Assembly (NCBI RefSeq): GCF_001429295.1
Contig: NZ_LMJL01000007.1
Coordinates: 245,614-309,613 of the forward strand
DNA from: Flavobacterium sp. Root935
Lineage (GTDB): Bacteria > Bacteroidota > Bacteroidia > Flavobacteriales > Flavobacteriaceae
Direction: 5' to 3'
Length of the DNA: 64,000 bases
Shown: positions 33,173 to 42,752 of the stretch, in pieces
Layout of the letters: each line of letters opens with the position of its first letter
Position numbering within the stretch: the first letter of the stretch is position 1
Program-made: the position numbers and the translations under genes
Notes under the pieces: model-generated
Told to the model about the DNA's origin: nothing
What the model saw: the letters and a program-made list of their open reading frames with translations, nothing else
The model's database searches: none

Positions 33173-36100
33173 TTAAAAGTTAACATTTAGACCCATCATG
33201 TAGGTTCTTGGCTGCGGATAATATCCAACATCAATTCCTTTAGCCCAAGATTGATTTACGTTTCCGAAACCAATTTCTGGATCCATTCCTTTGTACTTCG
33301 TGAATGTGTAAATGTTATTTCCTGCAACGTACAATCTGAATTTAGAGAAGAATTTCAACTTGTCTGTTAACTTTGTCAAATCACATCCAATTGTAGCATT
33401 TTTAATTCTGAAGAAATCTGAATCCTGAATATACAAATCAGAGAATTTAGTATAGTTACCATTATCATCTGTTCCGTATGTTACTCTTGGAACTGTGTTT
33501 GAAGTTCCTTCGCTTGTCCATCTGTTTAAAACATCTGTAGTGTTGTTTGTGTAGGCACGAGTATAATCGTGAATTCCAAAAACGTTTTGTCCTCCAGCAG
33601 TACCATAAGTATTAATAGATAAATCAAAAGCTTTATATGATAATTCTAAATTAACACCGTAGTTAATATCTGGGTTTGGATCTCCGATTTGTGTTTTATC
33701 ATTTGCATCAATTTTTCCGTCAGTGTTCAAATCTACAAAACGAACATCTCCAGGTTGTGCATTTGGCTGAACTCCAGCTGCAACTTCTGCTGCATTTTGG
33801 AAAATTCCAGCTGTTTTTAATCCGTAGAAATAACCCATTGGTTTACCCACCTCAACACGGTTCATTTCGTCTAAACCTTGGAATAAAACATTTGATTCTC
33901 CGTGAATGATTCCTTCGTTGTTTGCAATTCGTAATACTTCGTTTTGGTTACGAGAAAGGTTTGCATTGATTCCGAAATTCCAATCTTTTCCAAAACGTGT
34001 ACGATAAGCCAATCCAATCTCAAAACCTTTATTACTCACATCTCCACCATTAATATAAGGTGCGGTAGCTCCAGCATAAGCCGGGATAGAAGCAAGAACT
34101 AACCAGTCTTTCGTTTTCTTATCATAGTAATCGAAAGTTAAAGTAAAGTTGGTAAATAAAGTAGCATCAAAACCTAAATCCAACTGCTCAGAAGTTTCCC
34201 ATTTTAAGTTTCTATTTGCTAACTGATCTGGGCTTGAACCTACTAATAAAGTTTCGTCACCTGTTCCAAAATGATACGTTTTATCTGTTGAGTTTACAAC
34301 CGACATATAAGCAAATCTTCTTGCAAATTGATCGTTACCATTTTGTCCCCAGCTTGCTCTTAATTTGAAAGTATTTAATACTTTATTTTCTTTAAAGAAA
34401 GCTTCTTTGTCTAAATTCCAACCAGCAGAGAACGATGGGAAAATAGCATATTTGTTGTCTGGACCAAATTCTGAAGATCCGTCACGACGCACTGTAGCTG
34501 AGAATAAATATTTATTATCATAATCGTACAATAAACGTCCGAAGTACGATTGAATAGCGTAATCTCTACGGTTTCCTTTTACCACATTTGATGTTGGATC
34601 TTTTGCATTATCCAAATAAGCATGTTCGAAATCATCAAAAATTAAGTTTCTTCCTTGTCCTTCCATGTAATCTGCAGTGTTCTTTTTAGCAGAAGTACCC
34701 ACTAACACATCAAAATTATGAGCAGAAGCAATGTTGAATTTGTATTGAAGTGTATTCTCAAAAATCCATCCCATCGATTTTGTTGAGCTTTGAGTAACAC
34801 TAGAAACTGTATTATTATCATTTGAAGAAAGAGAATAAACAGGTCTGAAAGAACGGTAGTTACTATCTGTCATATCAACACCATAACTGGTTCTGAAAGT
34901 AAAGTTTTTGGCAAATTTCAATTCAGCAAAAATATTACCTACATAACGGTTTGTTTTTGTTTGATTGAAGTTGTTATAGTATAAAGATCCAACTGGATTA
35001 CTAATATCTGCAGAGATAATTGAACTTGCAAAATCTCCATTTGCATCATACGCTGCATCAATTGGAGCAGCATTTAAGAAGCTTCTAATTGCGTTGCTGT
35101 AAATTCCATCATCTGCAACACCGCTTGATTTAATGTTTGATAAAGTGAAGTTTTCACCAATTTTCAAATATCCTTTAATAACTTCTGAAGTAGAGTTTAC
35201 AGTAAAAGTTACACGATCGTATTGAGATTGATTATTTGCTCCGCCAATCATACCTTCTTGTCCATAGTACGATAAACCAGTTGCAATTGTAGATTTTTCG
35301 TCACCACCAGTAATCAAAAGGGAGTGATTTTGTTTCATTGCACCTTCATTAAACAAATCTTTCTGCCAGTCATGATTAGGAAATGCAGCAATTTGCTCTT
35401 TCGTGTATAATGGAGCATATCCAGAATTTACACGAGCTTCGTTCATAATTGTTGTATATTCTTGTGTATTCATCAAATCCAGTTTTTTTGCAATCTGCTG
35501 AAAACCTGTGTAAGAACTGAAAGACACATTCATTTTACCATCTTTTCCTTTTTTAGTTGTAACCAAGATAACTCCGTTTGCTGCTCTTGCTCCATAGATA
35601 GAAGCCGCAGAAGCATCTTTTAAAACGTCAACCCTTTCAATAACAGAAGGATCTAAGTATCCAATTCCGTTATCTACTACAACACCATCAACAACATAAA
35701 GCGGATCACTGTTTCCTGCTGTACCTGCACCACGAATATTTACCACCATATTCGCACCAGGCTGACCAGAAGAAGAAGTTACAGAAACTCCAGAAGCCTG
35801 ACCTTGTAAAGCATTTACAACATCAAGACTCGCCACTTGCTGAATGTCTTTTCCAGATACCAAAGAAGTTGCAGCTGTATTCACTTTCTTCTTTTGAGTA
35901 CCATAACCAATTACTACAATTTCTTTAAGTTCTGCAGTTTCTGGCTGCAGCACTAAATTGACAACTTTCTGAGCGCCAACAGTAATTTTTTGTGTTTTAA
36001 ATCCCACGAAAGTGATCACTAAAACATCTCCTGTTTTAGCTTCTACTTTATATTTTCCATCAAAATCGGTAACAGTACTCGATTTTGTTCCCTGTACTTG

Positions 36101-36259
36101 TACAGTTGCTCCGGGAACTCCAAATCCGTCTTCGGCAGAAGTGATTGTTCCACTTACAGTTTTGGATTCTTGTGCAAATCCAAACTGCATCATAAATACG
36201 CTAAGCAGCACCGCCATAAAATATGGAAGCTTTGTTGTAATACAATTTTTGCTTTTCAT
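33173..36259 (-). CDS. susC: SusC/RagA TonB-dependent outer-membrane transporter
   Basis: A 1028-residue importer of oligosaccharides with SusD. A signal peptide (about 1-29) is followed by a carboxypeptidase-regulatory-like domain (about 34-110, VSGTITSAEDGFGVPGATV), a TonB box region, the plug (TSLVSGKDIQQVASLDVVNA to DVLKDASAASIYGARAANGV) and the barrel, ending in the terminal NVNF. There is no N-terminal STN domain, so control through an anti-sigma factor is unlikely; none is encoded nearby. The first gene of the PUL operon, it is divergent from two NrtR-family regulators, which are the likely controllers. Confidence 0.95.
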   Translation of the reverse strand: MKSKNCITTKLPYFMAVLLSVFMMQFGFAQESKTVSGTITSAEDGFGVPGATVQVQGTKSSTVTDFDGKYKVEAKTGDVLVITFVGFKTQKITVGAQKVVNLVLQPETAELKEIVVIGYGTQKKKVNTAATSLVSGKDIQQVASLDVVNALQGQASGVSVTSSSGQPGANMVVNIRGAGTAGNSDPLYVVDGVVVDNGIGYLDPSVIERVDVLKDASAASIYGARAANGVILVTTKKGKDGKMNVSFSSYTGFQQIAKKLDLMNTQEYTTIMNEARVNSGYAPLYTKEQIAAFPNHDWQKDLFNEGAMKQNHSLLITGGDEKSTIATGLSYYGQEGMIGGANNQSQYDRVTFTVNSTSEVIKGYLKIGENFTLSNIKSSGVADDGIYSNAIRSFLNAAPIDAAYDANGDFASSIISADISNPVGSLYYNNFNQTKTNRYVGNIFAELKFAKNFTFRTSYGVDMTDSNYRSFRPVYSLSSNDNNTVSSVTQSSTKSMGWIFENTLQYKFNIASAHNFDVLVGTSAKKNTADYMEGQGRNLIFDDFEHAYLDNAKDPTSNVVKGNRRDYAIQSYFGRLLYDYDNKYLFSATVRRDGSSEFGPDNKYAIFPSFSAGWNLDKEAFFKENKVLNTFKLRASWGQNGNDQFARRFAYMSVVNSTDKTYHFGTGDETLLVGSSPDQLANRNLKWETSEQLDLGFDATLFTNFTLTFDYYDKKTKDWLVLASIPAYAGATAPYINGGDVSNKGFEIGLAYRTRFGKDWNFGINANLSRNQNEVLRIANNEGIIHGESNVLFQGLDEMNRVEVGKPMGYFYGLKTAGIFQNAAEVAAGVQPNAQPGDVRFVDLNTDGKIDANDKTQIGDPNPDINYGVNLELSYKAFDLSINTYGTAGGQNVFGIHDYTRAYTNNTTDVLNRWTSEGTSNTVPRVTYGTDDNGNYTKFSDLYIQDSDFFRIKNATIGCDLTKLTDKLKFFSKFRLYVAGNNIYTFTKYKGMDPEIGFGNVNQSWAKGIDVGYYPQPRTYMMGLNVNF

Positions 36260-36446
36260 AGTAAGAATTGATTAAGTTTAAGTTATAGTTAGTAATTTTT
36301 ACCCTAAGAGAAATCTGGAAAACTTCCCAAGCAGGTCATGCCTAAAATGAGGGCCTGAATCTCATCTCCAACATTTAGTACTTGCAGACTATAAGCAGCT
36401 ATTTTTAAACATCAAAATCGATTAAAAATCAATTTCTAAAAAAACA

Positions 36447-36479
36447 TTTGTGGTAAGTTTAAGTTAAGTTGTAGCTTTG
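36447..36479 (+). promoter_or_regulatory. Plus-strand promoter candidate for the regulator genes
   Basis: TTTG at 36447-36450, a 21-base spacer, then TAGCTTTG at 36472-36479; the same geometry as the gpsA promoter. It would give a leader of about 350 bases before the first regulator. Confidence 0.5.
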
Positions 36480-36490
36480 CCTTTTTTACT

Positions 36491-36531
36491 TATAGTCAAT
36501 TTGAATTTATCTTATGGTAAATTTGACTACA
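36491..36531. promoter_or_regulatory. Inverted-repeat operator candidate between PUL and regulators
   Basis: TATAGTCAATTT (36491-36502) faces AATTTGACTACA (36520-36531), 10 of 12 arm positions matching, with a 17-base centre. The right arm touches the -7 box of the susC promoter candidate, and the left arm sits just past the start point of the plus-strand candidate. Confidence 0.5.
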
Positions 36532-36561
36532 AGTGTAAAACAAATTTTCTATATTAACAAA
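36530..36561 (-). promoter_or_regulatory. susC promoter candidate
   Basis: On the minus strand, TTTG (36561-36558), a 20-base spacer, then TACACTTG (36537-36530), one mismatch to TAnnTTTG. Leader to susC of about 265 bases. Confidence 0.45.
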
Positions 36562-36836
36562 ATATTAGGGTTATTTTTTTTCTATTCTAATAAATACGAT
36601 TTCATTTTTATCAATGCTGTAAAAAGAGAAATAAAATTGAAATAAAAAATATAGAAAAATCAACGTTTTATAAAATTGACAATCAGTCATTTAAGAATTA
36701 GAGTATTTTAATACATTTTTTAGCACATTTTTAATTCACTGATTATCAAAATCTTGTTTCGTTAAAAAAAATATAAAGCTTTTAAGAAGGCTAATAATCA
36801 TTTTATTTATTTAATTTGTCAAAATTTATCTCGAAT

Positions 36837-37553
36837 ATGGTTGAAAATGTAGATGACAGAACTGTTCCAAAAAACGAACAAAGTGCCATGAATGCGATCA
36901 CGATTGACTGTGTCATTTTTGGTTTTGACAAAGGCAGTCTCGAGGTGCTTTTGGTACAGCATGGAGAAGGAATCAGTAAGGGAAAATGGGGTCTTCCTGG
37001 GGGATGGATTTATAAAAAAGAAAGCACAGATGATGCTGCACACCGTTTATTGAACGAACTTACTGGGCTGGATAATATCTATTTGGAACAGCTGAAAGCA
37101 TTTGGCGATCCAGATCGTTTTCCGCTGAGACGAGTAATTACGATTGGTTATTATGCTTTGGTCAAAAGAGAAGATTACAATATTAAAGCAGGTTTTACAG
37201 CTTCGGATGCTAAATGGTACAAAATAAACAGTATTCCAGATTTGATTTATGATCATAATGAGATTTTGGCGTATAGCTTGAAACACCTTCGAAATAAAGT
37301 TCGCCAGACTCCAATTGGATTTAATTTATTACCTGAAAAATTTACTTTATTACAGTTAATGCAGCTCTATGAGGAAATTTTAGGAATCGAGATGGACAAA
37401 CCGAATTTTAGGAGAAAAATTCTTCACATGAAACTTTTGGCAGCTTTAGACGAAAAACAACAAGACGTTTCACATCGAGCGGCTCAATTGTACAAGTTTG
37501 ATCCAGAAATTTACACGAAATTAACGGAGAAAGGTTTCAATTTTGAATTCTGA
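36837..37553 (+). CDS. NrtR-family regulator with degenerate Nudix box (PUL regulator 1)
   Basis: The ATG at 36837 gives 238 residues; a TTG at 36816 would add seven. The Nudix domain (about 15-150) has its box as GGWIYKKESTDDAAHRLLNE followed by LTGL. REUxEE has become RLLNEL, so two catalytic Glu are lost and it should not hydrolyse nucleotides. The winged helix (about 155-238) keeps PNFRRKIL and an AAQLYKF stretch in place of RPAkLyrF. NrtR relatives in Bacteroides are known that sense sugars such as arabinose instead of NAD metabolites. Divergence from susC suggests this one regulates the PUL. A close paralogue follows. Confidence 0.88.
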   Translation: MVENVDDRTVPKNEQSAMNAITIDCVIFGFDKGSLEVLLVQHGEGISKGKWGLPGGWIYKKESTDDAAHRLLNELTGLDNIYLEQLKAFGDPDRFPLRRVITIGYYALVKREDYNIKAGFTASDAKWYKINSIPDLIYDHNEILAYSLKHLRNKVRQTPIGFNLLPEKFTLLQLMQLYEEILGIEMDKPNFRRKILHMKLLAALDEKQQDVSHRAAQLYKFDPEIYTKLTEKGFNFEF

Positions 37554-37606
37554 TTTTCAATTGAGATATAAAAATACTTTTTGCACTTCGAAACACAACA
37601 ATAAAA

Positions 37607-38308
37607 TTGACAGAAACAACTACTAATCATCACAAACCAGCCGTAGACGGAATCACAATTGACTGTGTTTTCTTCGGATTTAATAAAGAGAGTCTCGAAG
37701 TTCTCTTGGTGCAGCATGCCCAAGGTGAAAGTAAAGGAAAATGGGGACTTCTTGGCGGATGGCTTCAAATAGACGAAAGTGCAGATGATGCTGCCCAGCG
37801 TATTCTACAAGAACTTACGGGTCTCGAAAATATTTATTTGGAGCAGTTAAAAGCTTTTACAAACCCGAGACGTGTTCTGGAAAGACGTGTTGTTACCATT
37901 GGTTACTATACTTTAGTCAATCGAGAAGATTATAATATTAAAGCCAGTTTAAGAGTTATCGAAGCCAAATGGTATAAAATAAATGAAATTCCAGATTTGA
38001 TTTTTGACCATAACGAAATTCTAGATTTTAGCTTACTGCAGCTGCGAAATCGCGTTCGTCAGGCTCCGATTGGTTTCAATTTACTTCCAGAAAAATTTAC
38101 GTTATTGCAGTTGATGCATTTGTACGAAGAAATTTTAGGAATTGAATTGGATAAATCGAATTTCAGACGAAAAATTCTTCACATGAAACTGCTGACAGAA
38201 CTCGACGAAAAACAAAAAGACGTTTCGCACAGAGCAGCTAAACTTTATAAATTTGATGCTGAAATGTACAAGAAATTAACAGAAAAAGGATTCAATTTTG
38301 AATTTTAG
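37607..38308 (+). CDS. NrtR-family regulator with degenerate Nudix box (PUL regulator 2)
   Basis: The product has 233 residues. The only reasonable start is TTG at 37607, because no ATG precedes the Nudix domain. It is very similar to the gene 54 bp upstream along its whole length (GFNLLPEKFTLLQLM, NFRRKILHMKLL, LTEKGFNFEF are shared), so the two arose by tandem duplication. The Nudix box again lacks catalytic Glu residues (RILQEL for REUxEE). Differences cluster in the middle of the Nudix domain (for example NPRRVLERRVVTIGYYTLV against DPDRFPLRRVITIGYYALV) and could change ligand choice. Both genes probably form one transcript. Confidence 0.87.
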   Translation: MTETTTNHHKPAVDGITIDCVFFGFNKESLEVLLVQHAQGESKGKWGLLGGWLQIDESADDAAQRILQELTGLENIYLEQLKAFTNPRRVLERRVVTIGYYTLVNREDYNIKASLRVIEAKWYKINEIPDLIFDHNEILDFSLLQLRNRVRQAPIGFNLLPEKFTLLQLMHLYEEILGIELDKSNFRRKILHMKLLTELDEKQKDVSHRAAKLYKFDAEMYKKLTEKGFNFEF

Positions 38309-38373
38309 GCTTCTTTTTAATTCACAACTATCAACTATCGCAGATCAACATTCCAGAATCCAAAACTTTGCGC

Positions 38374-38381
38374 TATCTTTG
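38374..38381 (+). promoter_or_regulatory. -7 box for lepA
   Basis: TATCTTTG fits TAnnTTTG, 88 bases before the lepA start. The -33 box is not clear. Confidence 0.45.
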
Positions 38382-38469
38382 CGCCTTAATAACATGCTTT
38401 AAAGCTATTGCTTTAGTGTTATTTATACCCAAAAATACTTAAACTCGTTAAGAGAACTGATATATAAAA

Positions 38470-40266
38470 ATGAAGAAGATACGTAACTTTTGCATTATTG
38501 CACACATTGACCACGGTAAAAGTACATTGGCGGACAGATTATTAAGCGCAACACAAACCGTTACAGCTCGTGAGGAAAAAGCACAATTGCTTGACAACAT
38601 GGACCTGGAGCGTGAGCGTGGAATTACCATTAAGAGTCATGCCATTCAGATGGAATATACTTATAAAGGGGAAGAATACATCTTGAATTTAATTGACACT
38701 CCTGGTCACGTAGATTTTTCGTATGAAGTTTCGAGATCTATCGCAGCCTGCGAAGGAGCTTTATTAATTGTTGATGCTGCTCAAAGTATTCAGGCACAAA
38801 CGATTTCAAATTTATATTTAGCACTTGAAAATGACTTGGAAATTATTCCGGTTTTAAACAAAGTCGATTTGCCAAGTGCCAATCCAGAAGAAGTTAGTGA
38901 TGATATTATCGATTTATTAGGTTGTAAATTAGAAGATATTATTCATGCTTCTGGAAAAACTGGTTTTGGTGTTGAGAACATTCTTGCTGCTATTATCGAA
39001 AAAATTCCTGCACCTAAAGGAAATCCAGACGAACCTTTACAGGCTTTGATTTTTGACTCGGTTTACAATCCGTTTCGTGGTATCGAAGTAATCTTTAGAG
39101 TTGTAAATGGTGAAATCAGGAAAGGTCAGAAAATTAAATTCATGGCAACTGATAATGAATATTTTGCTGATGAAATTGGAACTTTAAAATTAAATCAAGT
39201 TCCTAAAAATGTAATTTCTACCGGCGACGTTGGTTATTTGATTTCTGGAATTAAAGAAGCAAAAGAAGTAAAGGTTGGCGACACGCTGACTGATGCCAAA
39301 TTGCCTACAACTAATATGATTACTGGTTTTGAAGATGTAAAACCGATGGTATTTGCTGGAATTTATCCTGTTGATACTGAAGATTATGAAGATTTGCGTT
39401 CTTCTATGGAAAAATTGCAATTGAATGATGCTTCGCTTGTTTTTACGCCTGAAAGTTCTGCAGCTTTAGGATTTGGTTTCCGATGCGGATTCTTAGGAAT
39501 GCTTCACATGGAAATTATCCAAGAGCGTTTAGAGCGTGAGTTTGATATGACTGTAATTACAACAGTTCCTAACGTTTCGTATTTGGCTTACACCAAAAAA
39601 GATCCAGAAACTCCTTTAATTGTAAACAACCCATCAGATTTACCAGAACCTTCAAAACTGGACAGAGTTGAAGAACCCTATATAAAAGCTACTATTATTA
39701 CAAAAGCTGATTTCGTAGGAAACGTAATGAGTTTATGTATTGAAAAACGTGGTTTAATTACGAATCAAACTTACCTAACAACAGAACGTGTTGAATTAAA
39801 TTTTGACATGCCTTTGGCGGAAATTGTATTCGATTTTTACGATCGTTTAAAAACAGTTTCTAAAGGGTATGCTTCTTTCGATTACTCTCCTATCGGGATG
39901 CGTACGTCGAAATTAGTTAAACTGGACGTTCTATTAAATGCACAAACTGTCGATGCACTTTCTGCATTAATCCACGAAGACAATGCCTACAATATCGGTA
40001 AAAAAATGACCGAGAAACTACGTGAGTTAATCCCGAGACAACAATTTGATATTCCGATTCAAGCTGCAATTGGAGCAAAAATTATTGCTCGTGAAACAAT
40101 TAAAGCACTTCGTAAAGACGTTACCGCAAAATGTTACGGTGGAGATATTTCGCGTAAGCGTAAATTACTGGAAAAACAGAAAAAAGGTAAAAAACGTATG
40201 CGTCAGGTAGGAAACGTTGAGATTCCGCAAGAAGCATTTATGGCTGTTTTGAAACTGAACGACTAG
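38470..40266 (+). CDS. lepA: Elongation factor 4 (LepA)
   Basis: A translational GTPase of 598 residues, normal for LepA, that binds the ribosome and helps back-translocation or assembly. The G motifs are [21 protein letters not shown] and NKVDLP. Domain II, an EF-G-like domain ([17 protein letters not shown]) and the LepA-specific C-terminal domain ([20 protein letters not shown]) follow. It is monocistronic with its own promoter and a strong terminator. It marks the end of the PUL region. Confidence 0.97.
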   Translation: MKKIRNFCIIAHIDHGKSTLADRLLSATQTVTAREEKAQLLDNMDLERERGITIKSHAIQMEYTYKGEEYILNLIDTPGHVDFSYEVSRSIAACEGALLIVDAAQSIQAQTISNLYLALENDLEIIPVLNKVDLPSANPEEVSDDIIDLLGCKLEDIIHASGKTGFGVENILAAIIEKIPAPKGNPDEPLQALIFDSVYNPFRGIEVIFRVVNGEIRKGQKIKFMATDNEYFADEIGTLKLNQVPKNVISTGDVGYLISGIKEAKEVKVGDTLTDAKLPTTNMITGFEDVKPMVFAGIYPVDTEDYEDLRSSMEKLQLNDASLVFTPESSAALGFGFRCGFLGMLHMEIIQERLEREFDMTVITTVPNVSYLAYTKKDPETPLIVNNPSDLPEPSKLDRVEEPYIKATIITKADFVGNVMSLCIEKRGLITNQTYLTTERVELNFDMPLAEIVFDFYDRLKTVSKGYASFDYSPIGMRTSKLVKLDVLLNAQTVDALSALIHEDNAYNIGKKMTEKLRELIPRQQFDIPIQAAIGAKIIARETIKALRKDVTAKCYGGDISRKRKLLEKQKKGKKRMRQVGNVEIPQEAFMAVLKLND

Positions 40267-40298
40267 TTTTTTAGAAAATAGAATAGAGAATATAGATT

Positions 40299-40334
40299 AA
40301 CCCGATAACTTTTGTTATCGGGTTTTTTATTTTT
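40299..40334 (+). terminator. lepA terminator
   Basis: AACCCGATAAC, 4-base loop, GTTATCGGGTT (perfect 11-bp stem), then a T-run. Confidence 0.9.
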
Positions 40335-40528
40335 TAAGAATTAATTCTCAGTAAACACTCAGATTGACACCTGAAAACTTAAATTTTAGGCCATAATTAA
40401 ACAAGTAAATACTTATAAAATTACATCTTTTTTAACTCTATTGATTCATTATTGATGCATTCGATTTAGATTTTAAAAATTCTAGATTTTAAAATATAAC
40501 TTTAATCTTACAACTTAAAATTATTATT

Positions 40529-41146
40529 ATGAAAACTAAATTTTTTATTCTTTTATCGATGTTAACTTTCTCATTTGCTAATGCACAACAAGAAGAAGTT
40601 GATTCGGAAATGAACTCAGCAAAGGGAGTAACCTTTCAAAGCGGTGATATGTTCTTAGAAGGTTCTATCAAAATTAGCACAGGCGGTGATGCAGATTATT
40701 ATGGTTTTAGTCCAAAATTTGGGTACTTATTAAATGATAAATTTGCTGTAGGAGCAAAATTAAACTATTCTAGCAACAAAGTAGAAACGACTCAAGTAGA
40801 AACTAATGTATTTGGGGTTGGAGCTTTTGCACGTTACTATTTCTTGGAATTGGATAAAAAACGTTTAAAAACTTATGCTGAAGCTGGTTTAGGATTTGGA
40901 AGAAACAAAACAGATATACCAAATGTTGGAAGCGATACTGACAACAGTTTAACTGCTGATATCACTGTGGGATTAAATTATTTTGTAACCAAAAATATTG
41001 CTGTAACTTTTGTATTAGCAAATATGCTGTCTTACAACAGTGTTTCTCCAGAAAATGGTCCTTCATCTGATACTTTCCAATTAAATATTAATTTATTTGA
41101 AAATATTTTTGACCAACCTCAATTTGGTCTTTTATATAGATTTTAA
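40529..41146 (+). CDS. Outer-membrane beta-barrel protein
   Basis: An exported 205-residue protein. The signal peptide ends near ANAQ (residue 20). The rest is amphipathic beta-strands of the OmpA/porin-like small-barrel type: YYGFSPKFGYLLNDKFAVGAKLNYSS split by turns, AFARYYFLELDKKRLKTYAE, LNYFVTKNIAVTFVLAN, and a C-terminal LLYRF ending in Phe, the usual barrel signal. Eight strands fit the length. Such proteins are common in flavobacteria and most lack a known role. It is flanked by terminators, so it is a single-gene unit. Confidence 0.82.
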   Translation: MKTKFFILLSMLTFSFANAQQEEVDSEMNSAKGVTFQSGDMFLEGSIKISTGGDADYYGFSPKFGYLLNDKFAVGAKLNYSSNKVETTQVETNVFGVGAFARYYFLELDKKRLKTYAEAGLGFGRNKTDIPNVGSDTDNSLTADITVGLNYFVTKNIAVTFVLANMLSYNSVSPENGPSSDTFQLNINLFENIFDQPQFGLLYRF

Positions 41147-41168
41147 TTCTTTCCTGCTATTTACTTAT

Positions 41169-41203
41169 AAAAAAGCTGTCTCAATTTGGGACAGCTTTTT
41201 TAT
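41169..41203 (+). terminator. Terminator of the barrel-protein gene
   Basis: AAAAAAGCTGTC pairs with GACAGCTTTTTT around an 8-9 base loop, ending in T-rich sequence. Confidence 0.85.
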
Positions 41204-41264
41204 TTCTTTAAACCCTAAACCTTTGTAACTTTGAGCATCTGAACTTTTGAACTTAAAAGAAAAA

Positions 41265-42224
41265 ATGCTCGACGAAACTCCAAAACGATTTGACCGAATT
41301 GTTGCGATTCTTATTCAATTACAGTCAAAAAAGATTGTAAAGGCACAAGAACTGGCAGACCGTTTTGACTGTAGTTTACGAACTATTTACAGGGATATTA
41401 GAACGCTTGAAGCTTCTGGGGTTCCTATTTATAGTGAAGCAGGAGTAGGCTATGCATTAATGGAAGGTTACAGACTTCCGCCCGTAATGTTTACGCGAGA
41501 AGAAATAAGCAGTTTTATTGCTGCCGAAAAACTAATGCAGAAATTTACAGATCCTTCTTTGGGAACACATCACGCATCGGCGATGTACAAACTCAAGTCG
41601 GTTTTAAGAAGTGCAGACAAAGACTGGCTGTCCAACATTGAATCAAGGGTAGTTATGCAGACTGCGGAGCCAATGTTTAATGACAATTCTCCGAATACAC
41701 TGGCTGTTCTTTTTGAAGGAATTGCAGAGAAAAAACAAATTCTTTTAACCTACAAAACTTTTGATAAAGAGGAAACAACACAGCGAAATCTAGAACCCGT
41801 TGGGGTTTTTCATGATAATAATAATTGGTATTTTCTAGGTTATTGCCATTTGCGAAAAGATTATCGCCAGTTTAGAACCGATCGCATTCAGGAAATCAAA
41901 AAAACCGAATTTGATTTTACTATTGAACACGATGCATTGGAAACTTATTTGACTAAAACGGAAACTTGTCCTACGACAAAAGTGAGAATCTTAATTGAAA
42001 AAAAAATCGCAAGATATTTGACCCATGAAAGAAAATATCATGGCTTTGTTTCAGAAAAAGAAATAGGTGATAAAATCGAAATGCATTTTATGTGCCGTGA
42101 TATCGAAAATGGTTTTCCAAGATGGTTTCTTATGTTTGGAGATTATGCAGAAATCCTGGAGCCCCAAATATTAAAAACTAAAGTTCTAGAACTTTTGGAA
42201 ATCAACAAAAAAAGACTTTTATAA
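41265..42224 (+). CDS. HTH-WYL domain transcriptional regulator
   Basis: About 319 residues from the ATG at 41265 (the TTG at 41247 is less likely). The N-terminal winged helix reads RFDRIVAILIQLQSKK, then ELADRFDCSLRTIYRDIRTL, typical of the YafY/DeoR-like group. The C-terminal WYL domain (about 145-310) includes NNWYFLGYCHLRKDYRQFR; WYL domains bind ligands such as nucleic acids or nucleotides. A plus-strand TAACTTTG box at 41226-41233 is a promoter candidate. It converges on a DinB-like gene through a shared terminator; genes of this class are often beside small stress enzymes. Confidence 0.9.
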   Translation: MLDETPKRFDRIVAILIQLQSKKIVKAQELADRFDCSLRTIYRDIRTLEASGVPIYSEAGVGYALMEGYRLPPVMFTREEISSFIAAEKLMQKFTDPSLGTHHASAMYKLKSVLRSADKDWLSNIESRVVMQTAEPMFNDNSPNTLAVLFEGIAEKKQILLTYKTFDKEETTQRNLEPVGVFHDNNNWYFLGYCHLRKDYRQFRTDRIQEIKKTEFDFTIEHDALETYLTKTETCPTTKVRILIEKKIARYLTHERKYHGFVSEKEIGDKIEMHFMCRDIENGFPRWFLMFGDYAEILEPQILKTKVLELLEINKKRLL

Positions 42225-42262
42225 AAAAACTCCTGAAAGAATTATCATCAGGAGTTTTTTTA
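42224..42262. terminator. Bidirectional terminator, WYL gene / DinB-like gene
   Basis: AAAAAAACTCCTGA pairs with TCAGGAGTTTTTTT around a 11-base loop; symmetric A- and T-runs serve both converging genes. Confidence 0.9.
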
Positions 42263-42272
42263 ATTTGAATAT

Positions 42273-42752
42273 TTATCTTTCCCAGAAAAATGGCGGTTCA
42301 ATGTTTAAAGCTCTTAAATATACATAAGCTTGTCCACGGTGGTGCACTTCATTATCAATGAAATACAAAATATTCTGAATGACTGGAAATTCATACTGCC
42401 CAAACAAATTAAAAGTTTCGCTGAAATCTTCGACTGCTAATTGTTCCCAATATTTATTTATTTCTTCTGTCGCTTCGTCCCATTTTTGAAGATATTGTGC
42501 TTTAAAAATCAATTTTTCTGATCCTTCCGAAAATGCTTCGGTTTGTTTCGTTACAATTCCTTTAAGTCCTGGAACTGCTATAGCCAAAAGTTCATCCACT
42601 AATTTGGCAAAAGGGCGCATACCTCCAATTGAAAATTCAAAGAAATCTTTCTCAGGAAAAAGTTCAATTAATCGACGTGTAAGAGCGCGGTGTCCTTGCC
42701 AGTGTTTCAATAAATCTTCTGATGTAATAACTTGTGCTTCTAGTGTTTTCAT
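42273..42752 (-). CDS. DinB-family protein
   Basis: A 159-residue four-helix-bundle protein of the DinB/YfiT type. Recognisable parts are LLKHWQGHRALTRRLIELFP at the N-terminus, MRPFAKLVDELL in the second helix and DNEVHHRGQAYVYLRAL near the C-terminus, the usual metal-site helix. The second helix lacks the His that often completes the three-His metal site, so metal binding may be weaker or changed. Members include thiol-dependent S-transferases, but many have no known reaction. Convergent with the WYL regulator, to which it may be functionally linked. Confidence 0.85.
   Translation of the reverse strand: MKTLEAQVITSEDLLKHWQGHRALTRRLIELFPEKDFFEFSIGGMRPFAKLVDELLAIAVPGLKGIVTKQTEAFSEGSEKLIFKAQYLQKWDEATEEINKYWEQLAVEDFSETFNLFGQYEFPVIQNILYFIDNEVHHRGQAYVYLRALNIEPPFFWER

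Larger units (their letters stand above)
36260..36836. other. 577-bp divergent intergenic region, susC / regulators
   Basis: AT-rich, without a gene. It contains the promoter/operator candidates at 36447-36561 and a long susC leader, which includes a small CAGG...CCTG stem near 36330-36354. The part from about 36600 to 36836 shows no further signal I can support. Confidence 0.6.

Noticed and set aside
33173..36259. ECF sigma/anti-sigma control of the PUL
   Set aside because: SusC lacks the N-terminal STN domain and no sigma or anti-sigma gene is adjacent.
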